Of a stretch of DNA of 64,000 bases, positions 23,001-35,645 are shown in pieces. The stretch spans positions 6,200,001 to 6,264,000 of the forward strand of contig NC_088312.1 of assembly GCF_910592395.1 (NCBI RefSeq), read 5' to 3'. This DNA is from Lineus longissimus (taxonomy: Eukaryota > Nemertea > Pilidiophora > Heteronemertea > Lineidae). The stretch's first letter is position 1, and every line of letters begins with the position of its first letter. Both the position numbers and the translations under genes were made by a program. Below the pieces are notes generated by a model. The model ran no database searches. It had not been told where the DNA came from and worked only from the letters and a program-made list of their open reading frames with translations.

Positions 23001-26000
23001 CCTATCAGACTCCTCATCATTCCACTCGGACGAAGAAGAAGCAGAAGCCATGTCGATTGCTGGCAGTCGCGATATACAGTCAGGATCATCACATAAGGTA
23101 AATATCTAGACACTGATATCTTTTATGTTATAAACAAACATCAAATAAAGGACAGCATCCTTAAGGCACGCATACTCCCATCATGTGACATCATCCCACA
23201 TCAATTTTACTGATGAAAACAGAATATGAAACCGATAGATAGAACATGAGTTGCACAAAAATGGTCATCACTGTTAAGAAAACTTAGAATTGTAAAACAA
23301 ATTGATGGACACGATTGGCTGTCAATCACTTTACAAAACTCGTCAGTTTTCTTCCTTTCTGCAGAGAGTACACTTTGATGAAGAGTCTGCCCCGGAAATG
23401 ATAACGATAAAAAAACCAGAGATGGAAGACAAGGGAACCTGGACCAATGAACCTGAGTTCGATCGTTGTCTAAACTTCAGAGTCCATAAGCCACAGGGTC
23501 TTGATGTACGAGATATCAAGTGTGTCGTAACATATGGAAAGAGGTATTTCAAGACGAACAATTTAGATATTCGTGTTGATATTGAGGAGCTCAGGAAGAC
23601 GATGGTGAAGCCTGTGGATAAGGATTCACCGGCGCCAAAGAAAGGAGGCAGGCTGATTGGAACGAGAGGCAAAACACATGGTAGGTCATTTACCTCTCTC
23701 TTACTTTAGTGCCAGCATTGTATGCAACTCCTATTGTATCTGATTCATTTATCAAGTGGCTAACCCAGTGCGCAGAAAGAGGAATTTGTTGTTGTTATTC
23801 TCCATTGATGTGCTTAAAACATTGGCAATCCAAAAGTACAGTGGAACCTCCCTAATAGCAGACACCTCTATTAAGGACACCCTCTCTATAAAGGACACTA
23901 GTGTTTTACTCCAATTGGTTGTTTCCATTCAATTTGATCACTCTAATCAGGATACCTCTCTATTAATTGTAAGTCCAGAGGGTGTCCTTAATAGAGAGGT
24001 TCTACTTTATCTTATTCTTCCTTTGTAGCTGCTATGAAGGCCGAGCGAGACAAAGAATTACAAGACAGGGATGCTGATCGACAAAGGCTGGAGGAAGAGA
24101 AGAGGAGACTGGAGGAAAGAGGATTGTGAGTATGGATTGTTGTGGAGGGATTTCATACTGATTCAATCTGTTATTCATCTAGCTGGCGGCTGACCAATTG
24201 GCCGGATCAAAAAGAGGTCACGAGCTGGCCTCACACGATCAATCTTCAGTTCACGCCTTAACCACGAGGCGATCGTTTTCTGTTAAACATCTTGAGTCTC
24301 TTATTCAACATGTCTGTACCATTTTCTCTTGCAGATCTGAAGACTTTGAATTGACCGTTGCTGATGAACTACCAAAGGGCGTGTCTGAAGACCTGGCCCC
24401 TCATGTTGACCCCCTACGAATTGCAGTTCATCATGGAAATAAGGAGGAACTTATTGCAATGGCGACGATAGAGTTAGAAGACTTAGAGAGTTGCGTGAGT
24501 ATGGAGTTGTTGATAAGGATTTTGCACTTGGTCTTAGAACTTTTCTTGAAAGTTGGATTGTGTCACTTGACAATGCTTGAGGAGAATGTGGTTTTCAGTG
24601 AACTGTGACCATTTTCATGTGGAAATTGACTTACATCTACCTCCATCTTTTACAGGATCTTCCTATTTATTACAAAGACTCTCCAGTTGGTGATGACCCC
24701 TTCCCCGAAGATCCTGCGCAGAAGTCCTATGTTAGTTTTGCAGAAGACAGTGGACTGGATGATGAATTACGATCTGAAACAAGCTCAACTACTGGCCGAC
24801 CTCAAGTAAACTCTGATGGTGTGCATCTGAAATTCCCACTCTACACTGTGAAAGGCCGAGGGGATGCTGCTCATCAACCAGTCGGACAAATACCTTTGAC
24901 GCTAAAGTGGGGAAAGATGTTACGACCCAAGACATTTAATCGAACTTCTGGTAGGTAGTCTTACATGGTAAGGTGTACCTTTACTTGTTGCCAGGTATCA
25001 ATTGCAAGAGGTTGATAATTTGGTGGTATATGCAAGAATCCCAGTACTTGGGGTATAGCATGTCTGGATTTTCTGAGAATACTCGGACATCTGGTTCAAA
25101 AGTTGACCCCAAAACATTCAAGTCAATTGGAGTTAGTCTTGAAGCATGTGCCACGTACACCTTCAGAATGTGGTCTCCTCCAGGACAAATCTCCATTACT
25201 ATTTATTTGTTTACAGAAACGATGACAGTAAACGAGTTGGTACATGATCTCACTGGTATTGACCTCGACATAACCTCGAAGGAAGACATAATGAAACCAC
25301 CTTCAGAGAAGACAGAACGGGCATTATCAGCTATTGACATCCCAGTACCCACGCCCACGCCTGAGCCCGTTGAGGAGGTGGAGGAAATGGTCTTGAAGTC
25401 TGAGTATAATGAAATGGTGGGAAAATATGACCAGCAGATGCAGCTACTGCAGGAAGAATACGAGTGAGTCTTTTGGGCTATTCTTCTTGCAAGCAATTCA
25501 CCACTTTCCTCAAGCAGAAATCACATAGGACTTCATGTCAGGGACAGGTTTTGACCAATCAAAACCCCTGTATGTGATCACCTCATCCAACTCCAGTTTT
25601 TCTATCCTCAAGCAGAAATCACATAGGACTTCATGTCAGGTGACAGGTTTTGACCAATCAAAACCCCTGTATGTGATCACCTCATCCAACTCCAGTTTTT
25701 CTAGACTTCTTGCTGAAGCATGGGATATGCGAGGCAGGTCTTTGTCTAATGTCAGAGTGGGTCATTTCCAGGTTTGATCTATTGCATGATTCAAATTCAG
25801 TGTATTTTCTTGATGTTAAGGTCAAGGCTACAGGAGCTTGCTGAAAGTATTGAGAGCATGCAGCTACAAGCGCAAGACGTCCTCTTACAAGAAGGCATGA
25901 AGACCGCAACCCCGGAAAGCATTCATGGCCGCCATTCATCGCAGTTTTCAAGGTCACCTTCGGCACCATTTAAGCCAGTTAGAATTCGCCGAGCCCCCCA

Positions 26001-27669
26001 GCCTCCTTCTGAACCAGCTCAGCAAGGGAACAGGAAGAACTTCAAGATTGGGAGGCCGCTGCCGAAATGGGGAGAAACTCTACCTGGTGACGTAAGTACA
26101 TGATAATGACAACCCAAGTGGTAAAGCTGTACTTCTGGTGACATATGTTGCCAAGTGTGGTTTACCAGGGGCATAGCTAGCTTTTTGGTCAGGGGGGGGG
26201 CTAAATAACATTTTCAGCCAAAATAACGGTCAAAAACACATTCTCTGGTGACTACTGGGATCATTTGCCCTCCCTCTGCTAATCCCCCTGTCTCCTTCCT
26301 CCCCCCCCCCCCCCCCCCCCCCACACCGCTAGCAATGCCCGTGGTGACACTAACAAAATTTGTTCTAAATTGTTGACAATCATCAACAATATTCCCATCC
26401 CCTTCATTGAGTGCTTGTGTCGAGTCTACTCCCAGTTAACTCATTGTTTTTCATTTCATCAGTTCTTTGAGAGGCTGAAGCTGTTCAATGAAGAGAGTGA
26501 GCTACATCGACAAGAGATAGCGGAGAAGAGACAACAGGAAGTCTATGATGACAATGAGAAGAAATTGACAGCTGAGTTCAAAATAGCTAAGCCAGGAGAG
26601 GAGGAGTACAATGAAATGCAAGGTCAGTTGCTTTTAAAATTTATATCAGCGATAATACAGATTCATCCAACAAATTTTAAAGGCAATTTGGACACAATAC
26701 ACTGTCTCAATTCATTCCTCTCTCCCAATTCAATATAGATACTCGATGTATCATCATATCCTGAACTTCCGAAGTGTCATATTGTATTCACCCTCTACAT
26801 ACATTTACTTTCAGATGTGAGCTTGCCTGCCCTGTTCATGCCAATGAGAAATGGTGCTGGCGTCTACAACCCGAGAGCTCATCAGTACTTTCAGGCGTCT
26901 GGATCAACAGGTGTGCGATTGACCCAGCCGCCATCCATGATGATGTTGCCACCTATACCTAATCATGTATCCTTTTTCAACAACTTGAAAAAACAGGCAT
27001 ATAGATCTTCACAGTTCATGTGAAGACATCCTTTCTGGCAAATAGTAAAGGACATCCTTGCAGGACATTGTAGTACCAAGTTAGGTCCTTGTCACAGAAG
27101 ACAGTTGATTGGATTTCAACAATTTGGGCCAAAGGTGGGATCAATTGAGAGGGTGTCCTCCAGGTACAGATGTTTCTTTGGGGATATTCTACGGTACTGC
27201 ACCTCTAAAAGAGCAGTGTGTTGTCCTTATGTTGCGAAATGTCCTTATTTTGGGTGCAGGATTTGGTATTTGAGTTTCTATTCTGTCCTTCAAGCAAGGT
27301 GTTTGGGCTTTGCAAAAAGAATTGTCCGCTATAGAAATGTCCTCGGAACAGACTTTGACCTTGGGATTGACAAGTTAAATTCATTTGCAAACAGTTCAGT
27401 TTCCTTGACAGCACTTACAGAAACTTTCAGTGGTCAATCTCTTTGACATCAGCAACAACTTCACCCGTTCTGGCTCTGATTGGTTAATGCAGCGATTTGT
27501 ACAAGATCAGGGCAGACGCAAGGATGGGACGCCGCAAACCCCAGCACCAACGGTGGCAGGCAAAAGGGCCAATATGGCTAAATCAGCGGAGGTTGTCATT
27601 GGGGAGAGGACGATTGAAATGAAACCTGTGCCACCACTACAGGAAGTTGAAAAAGGTCCAAGTCGATGA
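20070..27669 (+). CDS. uncharacterised 918-aa acidic coiled-coil protein, 17 exons
   Basis: I do not recognise this family. Exons: 20070-20079, 20450-20520, 20879-20989, 21168-21259, 21413-21581, 21734-21864, 21970-22087, 22990-23097, 23365-23680, 24029-24125, 24335-24494, 24656-24950, 25217-25463, 25821-26091, 26463-26622, 26815-26966, 27421-27669. They total 919 codons, with all junctions GT-AG and in phase. The product is soluble, with no signal peptide or membrane segment. Visible parts are an acidic N-terminus (EEDAENENWDVESED), a coiled coil at ~95-150 running into the basic GHGRRWKFMIKTFKDK (~175-190), an acidic patch (~205-220), a compact strand-rich block at ~285-350 (GTWTNEPEFDRCLNFRVHKP), a charged helix at ~378-408, another strand-rich block at ~495-560, a coiled coil at ~615-670, then a proline/arginine-rich region and a conserved-looking LPKWGETLPGDFFERLKLFN (~722-741). 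The ten-base first exon is the weakest part. Confidence 0.85.
21352..21392 (-). mobile_element. truncated CAGTGG-type MITE end beside exon 5
   Basis: This is the reverse complement of the CAGTGGAACCTCC terminal repeat: it ends GGTACCACTG at 21392 and is followed by TA. Only one end remains (CCTTAATAGAGGGGTGTCC and the terminus). It stops 20 bp before the exon 5 acceptor of the 918-aa gene. Confidence 0.6.
23839..24007 (+). mobile_element. 169-bp Tc1/mariner/pogo-like MITE with TA duplication
   Basis: The element starts CAGTGGAACCTCC, ends GAGAGGTTCTACTT, and is flanked on both sides by TA (23837-23838 and 24008-24009). Inside, CTCTATTAAGGACACC and GGTGTCCTTAATAGAG form a long imperfect palindrome. 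It is non-coding. It lies in intron 9 of the 918-aa gene and its right end is 21 bp from the exon 10 start. Related pieces are at 21352, 48175 and 58530. Confidence 0.8.
25507..25703. repeat. 98-bp tandem duplication, two near-identical units
   Basis: Units start at 25507 and 25605 (TCCTCAAGCAGAAATCACAT) and differ by only a few bases, including GGGACAGG against GGTGACAGG. The high identity implies a recent duplication. It sits in the intron between exons 13 and 14 of the 918-aa gene. Confidence 0.9.
26301..26322. repeat. C22 homopolymer
   Basis: Run of 22 C in the intron before exon 15 of the 918-aa gene, just after a G-rich stretch near 26194. Its length is likely unreliable in assembly and variable between individuals. 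Confidence 0.9.
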
Positions 27670-28418
27670 TCTGGACATGACTTTGTGTGGATTAGTTGGA
27701 CAGTCTTGAATTTAGAAACAAAAATGCCAACAGCTCACAATGCCTGATTTTGAGTTTGCTGTGCTGTGGCAATCAGGCCTTTCACCAATGGAGAGCATGT
27801 CCTCCAGGGAATATCATTGCTATCCTCTGTGAAACCGGCCTTTCACCCATGGGTAGCTTGACAATCCTCTGTTAACCAGGCCTTTCACAATAACTGTCTG
27901 AGAACCAAGTACTACTATTGTCAGTTTAGACCTGTGATTATGAATATTGGTAAAAATAGTGGGTTGATATCATTACAGTTGTGAGGCCAATACAATTGCA
28001 ACGCAACATTGAAGTTATCCACAGTATGCTAGATGGATTATTGTTCAAGAATTGCCCGATTATTGAAATTGAAAATCACATGATTTATCATTACTGTCCC
28101 TTCGCTTTAGATTGGTACTATTTTTAGTGACCTTATACTTTCTACTAAAACAAGGAGTGAAACCGTCCAACTATATTTTAGATCTGCTATGTTTAACTTG
28201 TTACATATTGAAAGAATCAAGTGGTGCGATAATGTATGAATATATTATCAAAATAGTAAGCTCACATGTACATCTTTAATATTACTTTGCAAAAAGAGTG
28301 AAATATTTAAAGCCAATATTTTAAGAACTGTACACATTTTTAGTCATTTAGGAATTTTATTGATTATGTATGATTATGTGATAATGTATATAGATTGTTT
28401 ATTGAGATCGAGTGTCAG

Positions 28419-28424
28419 AATAAA
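28419..28424 (+). terminator. poly(A) signal of the 918-aa coiled-coil gene
   Basis: AATAAA about 750 nt downstream of the stop codon at 27667-27669, followed within 12 nt by an A-rich ATAAAAAAATTG. It gives a consistent 3' UTR end. Confidence 0.55.
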
Positions 28425-28444
28425 CCTATGATAAAAAAATTGAA

Positions 28445-31400
28445 TTTTTTTGCTTGACATGTAAGTGCTGGAGAGATGTTTGGATAAGATCATTATAAAT
28501 GCCGCGGAACGATGAGACTTTTGTTACACGAGGATAATGTCACAACCTCCCTACAAGGCTGTGAGGGCCCATGTTGGGAACAAACAATGAGGACTGATTG
28601 CGGCTGTAGGGTGTCATTTGACTACAGCAGCTGCAGCACACAATTTATCATTATTATTAATTTTGCAGAACAAACACTGAAGATAGTATCACAGTCATCT
28701 ACCTGGCGATGACTTGACATCGGTCATTGGTGTCACAGACGAGAACTGCTTGTGCAATAGATCCGTGCTTAATGTCTAATTGCCAATATTCCCTCACTGT
28801 CTTATCAAGACTACTCGAGTTTACCTCAAATTACATCCAAGACCCTCGGCTGAATGGAATAGCATGTGATATATTCCAGTGGGTAGTTTTAGGTGACCAA
28901 CGAAGTGTTCAATTAGTCTATGCAGGTTCAGCGAAAAACAAAAACACAAAAGTTTTGTTTTGATTACTATATTTGGAAACATATCAACTAGGAGTTGTAT
29001 AGAGCAGGAGTTCTCTAGCTGTTTCTGAATATATTCACCTTTTTCTCTAAAATTTTTTAACATCAAAACTATATACAGAAACACCAGTACTTTATACATA
29101 ATCAGAGACAAAATCTACTCTTTCTACGTGGCTGTAGCAAAAGGTTGTTTGAAATGGCAGCAAAATATATTTTGGCACTTTTAAAGTGGAATTTTAACAC
29201 CAAATTTTCAATCCAAAACCTTTTTTAACATTACAAGTGACTGACTCCTGATTCATCACTTCCACAAGATTAATTTTTATCATGGTTGTAACGATCCCCA
29301 AATATTAAAGAAAAATAAAGATGAAAACGCTCCTTTTTTGTTTAATCTGAAGAATTTCCAAAAGTTCCCAAAACATACTCTTCTCATTTTCTCACCTTGC
29401 CTCCATTAACCACCAAGTTTTCAGCAATGAAAAATCCAAGGACAAACATTATCCAATAATCTTGGAAGTAAATAATTCCCACCATTTTCCTTTTCCAATC
29501 AAAATTCTGACCAGAGAAGACAAAACAATTCATTTGCTACAGCCTTTTACGCACAAACCTACAAATTATACATGAGCATTAGGTTCGTGCCCGTGTTTGT
29601 GTGTGTGCGTGCTTCGTCACTTATACCGGGTGCAAAAGGAACATTCCATGGCATCTAAAGGTTACAAAACTTACAAAAATATTTTCAGAGTCAGAATTCG
29701 TGATGTAACATAAGCTTCAGCACATCACCCTACCCTACAATGTACAGAGTGCAATAAATGCACGCCAAATGCAGAAATATAGCTTTTCGATCCATCGATC
29801 ACTGCCGCATCTTAAAAACACAAAGATCCGTATCGTTTACCATGTGGAAAACCTGACTGTACAATAGTTTCAAAACATCAAGAGAGCTTCTTTTTACACT
29901 ATGTTTTTCAATTAAACTGGCATGTAAAATTTACTCAGTATTCTTTTTCATTTTAATTTCATGTATTCACAGTAAAAATTTAACAAAAGTATAAACATTT
30001 TTGAATATGCAGAACCGAAACACATAATTCAGATATTCATTTTAGATCAGGAATGAATAACAAATTTACCAATAAATAACAGCTTTTAATGCAATAGCCA
30101 ACTTGAATCCTTTTTACTGAACATTTTTGCTTCGGCTATAAAAAGTCATGTACTGCAGGTATTCTTTTTTTGACATGGTACAGTACTAGTCACAACTGAC
30201 ATACCTTATTTTGCGTAGGCTGCAAGCAGCCTGCTTGTGTGCAAGTTTTGTGCAGTACAAATGCACATTTTTAGACTCTGACATTGGTGATTAAGTGCGC
30301 TTTACAGTGGGAAACAGACATGCTCATTTTTGTTCCAACAATCTACCACCACATTTAAAGCCCAAAGGTACGAACTTTGAACAAGACACCTAATTCCTTC
30401 ATTGTGGAAAATGTAAAAGGTAAATTAACAAATAACACATTCACTATAAAATAAGTCACAAATGTGCAAATTTCAAATGATTTAAGATCAATGACAGAAC
30501 CCTCAAATCATCAGAAATTTGCTCCTTGGATAAGGAACTTCTAAAAAGCCTTTTGGAGTTGGGTATGCAGAGATGGTTCATCAAATATTATTTGTGCACA
30601 ACACCGACCTCTCCTCACTCAAGGTCTGAGACTGGGAAGAAAATAAGAGCTATCGTACAGATAAGGTCAGAATCAAGAAATAACGTAGGAATTGTTCAGT
30701 AAATAAGGATAGAGCAAGCTCATTCATCAATTCATAGAATCAAACAGACGAACAGTGCATTTGTCAATAAAGATTTAAAGGTCTTGCCAATCTTTTTCAG
30801 CTGATAAAAAGTTACCGTTTTCAACATAGGCCCACACTTGTGGAAATCAAGTAAACATTTCTGACACCTTCTCCCCAGTTTTATCAAACAAATCTTGGTA
30901 TTTTTGTAAAATTGAAACATTAGCTACATGTAGAATACTGTCTGAATATATATAAATAGAGATGGCTTGCTTAATTCATGTCTGTCAAATTGAATAACTC
31001 ATTCATTCTTTAACCATTGTGTATGATTGGGTATTAAGCCCTAATAGTAAGAACTTCGTTACTTTTATTTTACCTATTTCCCACACAACCTGTCGCAATA
31101 CCAAAACAGCAAGCCTACAGTGTATATCAGGTGTCGCCCAGCAGTTGGGAGAACTTAATTCAACAGTTGCCCCTGTATCTCACTAGATAATTTAATAAAA
31201 TAAAATTAATTAGCCTCACAGATCTGAGATCAAGCCCCTAGCAGGCCTAAAACTAACTTAATTCATCCTTTGAAAAGAACACACAATTTTAATGTTCTTT
31301 ACCACTCCTTACAAAGGCAGGTAGACAACATGTTAAGAACAATTACACAAAAATTAATAAAAACCCAATAGTTTATAAGAAATAAAATGTAAAACTAGAA

Positions 31401-34400
31401 TGATATGACACAATATGTACACACGACTGACATGATAAAAACGAATGGTGAAAAAAAATTTCGGCAACATTTTAAAGGCCTACGCCGTTCGCTAAAAATT
31501 TGAAATTTGTAATTGAATTTGAAAAGTTCTAATTGCTTTAATATGTGCTAAATATATATTTCATCATTGCCGTAGTGAAGAAAGATGTACAAATATTATA
31601 AATAGTTTTAGTAATGTAGTAACAACCATTCTGACGGCCAATCAGGGGCGAGTTTATCAACGATGGTAGATCGGCACGACTCCAAACTTACATGTGTACA
31701 GTTACATGTACACTCCCATCATATGTGGTAAAATTCAACAATTTTCACCGACAATTAATTTGGTCGGGAGTAAGAAAAGCAGGAGTAAGGACAACTTTGG
31801 GAATTCATAATCTGTCTACAATACTCACAAAATCAACTTTCTTGAATACTGAATTATTTAAAGGATAGCTGCATAATATTCATATGAACTCAAACCAATT
31901 GGCATATGAAAAAATCTTTATCATTCGTTATATCATTCATTATCAATGCCAATTTCCTGGACCATTTCAAAATTCAAAATTGGTTTTGTGCCAAATTGGT
32001 AATGCTGGACCATTTCAAAATTGGTTTTGTGCCCAAAAGGTTATTCTAGATTTTGGTAAATCTATTTTTTAGTAATTCATAAGAGTTGACAATATATCAT
32101 TTGATTGTGAACTGAGGGTCTGGTTTTACATGGAAATCCATTAACTTTTAATACTACAGCAAAAATCATCATTGCAAATAACATTATACTTCAAAATGAT
32201 TGCAGGTAGGCCTACAAAGTAACAAGTAACACCTTAATTTTTTAACGACTTCATTTTCTGTTGAATTGCTCCTGATATTGTTTGTTAAAATAACATCCCA
32301 AGAACATTCTGAACTCAAATGTAGTTTGGCACAACGCCCAAAGGACAGTGACATTTACTTCTGAAAAGTTATCCATGAAGACTTTTGCTCTTTACTCACA
32401 TGTTATTGTATTTGATGCAAAATCACAGTAAATGTTGTTAAGAGCATACCGTATAATACAATAGTGTATAAAACGCTGATGCCTTGAGAGATGGAAATGT
32501 TGATTAAGCACCACGATGTAATCCCTGGATTAGTTCTGTCTGACATTATAGATGGCGCATAAGCAGACATGAATATGCGACCTCAATCGACCAGTCTGTT
32601 GAATCCTGAACACATAGTGACGAGACACAACAGCTGTTATTACTTCAGTCTTATTCCTTTCTAGCTTATGCCTTATGGGTACGCCTCTTCCAAATACTCG
32701 TAAAAAGTCATATTTTCAGCAGAAATCACAAGGATTCATTCAAATGTTGCCTTCTACCAGTACACAGTACTGTCACTCCTATTATTTGCCAAGCAAGTTA
32801 CTTTAATAGAAAGTGCCTTTGGTCTTAAAAACCTTCTCAAGAGAAGAAGTGTCTCACAGTGGTATTGTCTTAATTGACTCCTTTCCTCAAGCAAAAACAA
32901 AAACAACCTCTTTATTTTGAATTCAGGTGCTAATACATCCGGATGTCCGATTGCTAAATTTTAGCATGTTTAGCAAATTAGGCATGGACTTGTTTGCATC
33001 TAACTCATCTAACTCTGATCATGGAAAACATGAACAAAACGTTAAATTCAACAATGGTTGTTTGGTTAACTGATGGTATGGGTAACATTTTTGTCCGAGG
33101 ATTCGTTCAAATGGAATGACTAGAAAGGACTCAATCAAATTCTGACTAAGCCCAAATAGAAAGATTTCAAAACCAATTTCAAACATGTTACAAAGTGCAG
33201 CAAATTGACAGAAACTACCCCTTTTTTGACTGTAAATACAGTAAATATGAGCACTACCAATGGTGCTCAAATGTTATCATTTCATGAATCGTTTCCAGCC
33301 ATTCTCTCAAGAAACAAATGTGTTCAGACAAAACATATGAAAGTTGATGATACTGATAAAATGTATACGATAACAGACTGGTGTAACAACAGCATCGCTT
33401 CGATGAAAACTTGACTTTTATCAAACTTACAAATATTATTCAGACCTGATGTCGGAATCGTCACTAACATTGAGATGGTAGAGTGTATCCCATCCTAACC
33501 TGAACCAAAAATCTGAGTATCTACAGTAGGTGATGTGGAGATCTTTGGTTCAAGTTCGATGGAACTCACTTGGTTTGCATAGATGATGTAATGGATAACA
33601 GACCTGATGGTTAGGTGGCATAATGTAGTTCAGACATGTACCTCTAGATGTCACTACCCTCAGAATGTATAATTAACATGATTAAGGTACTTGTTGACCA
33701 GATGAGGATGTAAATGTCAACGCTCAAGTCTTTTCTATATTTGGTCAAACATCTTTCTTAGTTAACCCGACTTTCAAAATCATAAACATCTAACACATGT
33801 TTCATTTTAACAAGATCAAGTATTGGCACCTCTGATGGGAAAAAATGGGTCTTATACTCTCAATTATGGAAGATTTGTTAAAAATTGCTGGTTCATGCAC
33901 GGGAAGCAAAATCTAGAGGGCAGGCTATAAACTACTATGCCAGGCAGTGGTTGTAGCTTACATTATGTAATACAGGGTTAAGACTAGAGCAGTATTTATC
34001 ACAGCTCATAGAATTTATGGTTCATACAGGCAGCTAAAGGTGATAAGAGCAAGGACACTAAGTGCAGTGCCTAACAATTTGCACAAGAATTGAAAGTGAG
34101 CCAAGGAAGTTTTGTAATAACTCCTTGGCTGGCAGAGATGGTGAAATTTGAATGCTCGTCCCAAGTGCTGAATACATGCAGCTCAAGCATGTGGTGCTAC
34201 CTCGGAGTACAGCTTGAATCGGAATGTAGCTACAGGCCTGTAGCTACAGTAATAACATGACAAAAGCACATTTGAGCAGCCAATTCTTGAAAGTAAGTTA
34301 CCAAATTAACAAACTAAAGTTTTAGTGGATCAGTGCAGTTCAAATCTCTACGAACTTTAATGACCAATTTAATTGTAACAGTACTAATGGTCATTCGATC

Positions 34401-35645
34401 ATTATTTGTCCAGAAACAAAATCCATACATTACAAAACTCAAAACCATTATTTACCTTATAAACAAAACAAATTATGTACAAACATTTAAGTGCCAAAAA
34501 TAGCAGTCAGAGAAGTAAAACGTCTTCTCTGACACAAATTTAATACAATTGCAATGATTTTGCAGCATCAGGTAGTATTTTTCACTTCTCCGTGTCTTTT
34601 TGTTTTATGAAAATACTCCATGGTCATGAAACTCATCCTGTTTTTCATTTAAATATTGTAGCATTTCTCTTATAAAAATATTTTAGACATATTTCATTTG
34701 GGTTATGGATGGAAAGAATCAGTTAAGCATCAGCAATGCACTATACTCATTTCACAAAAGAATTGCACTTCAGGCAAAACAAGCCTAAAATAGCAGGAGA
34801 TAAGGTGACAGTATTTCTCTTCAAATGCCTCATTCTTGGTGTTGCTTGTCAGATACTGGCAAAGTAAGTAGTCTTAGATACTTTGGAATATGAAGTTTCA
34901 GATGAAATACAACACTTTGTTCAAATGTTTCACCATTTGAGTGAAATCACCAAAAATCAGTGCTAATTTTTCATGAAATGAAGTATAGAAGATGAAGCGA
35001 AAGGAAGAAAGAAGCCTTGGTGATTCTCGCACCCTTACGATCGGCAATGGTAATTTTTAGTGACGATTTAGTAACAACAGTAAAATATTAGCCCTAGCCT
35101 CGATTCCAAGTCTTCTGTGTCCCTTAACCTGGTCCACAGATGCACTCCCATGTACACACGTTTTAAAACATACATGTAGTAAAGTTGGGGAACATATGGA
35201 TGGGGGTGAGGTTAGTGTGAAAATCGTGGAGCACCTGACAAATTGTGTATGTACAGATTGGGAAAATAGTGTGAACTTTTGCACAGACTATCAAGCAAAC
35301 ATTGCGATGACTTCGAAAAACATTGTGATTGACACACAACGTTCTGTTTCTGAATTTGGTCCTCAACAGGTGATGTGCGCTCTGTGAGTGTTGTATGCAG
35401 CTCCTCCAATGCAGAAAATGAACTTGTCATCTCAATGCATGATACATTGCAAGATTGAATACCACATCCCTATTATTTGCGATTCCATTTTGATGATATT
35501 ATGATTTTGCCAAAAGGTGCATATCTGGCAATATTGGGAGACTTTCGCATTGGTTTAATCTACACGACTTAGAGATTTCGCCAAGTTATTCGGCAAAACC
35601 TCCGGAAATCTCACATGAGGTTTTCACCAAAGGTTTCAATCTCTG
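28445..35645. other. 7.2 kb non-coding, probable long AEBP2 3' UTR plus intergenic
   Basis: No frame of useful length or family similarity is present on either strand. The stretch is AT-rich. The stop codon of AEBP2 lies at its right end on the minus strand and no intervening gene is visible, so part of it is probably a long AEBP2 3' UTR. Local features are small: a GGACCATTTCAAAATT duplication at about 31957-32035 and GT-rich sequence near 29600. Confidence 0.4.

Noticed and set aside
23343-23672. 109-codon minus-strand open frame
   Set aside because: It is the antisense shadow of exon 9 of the 918-aa gene, which has consistent phase and splice sites.
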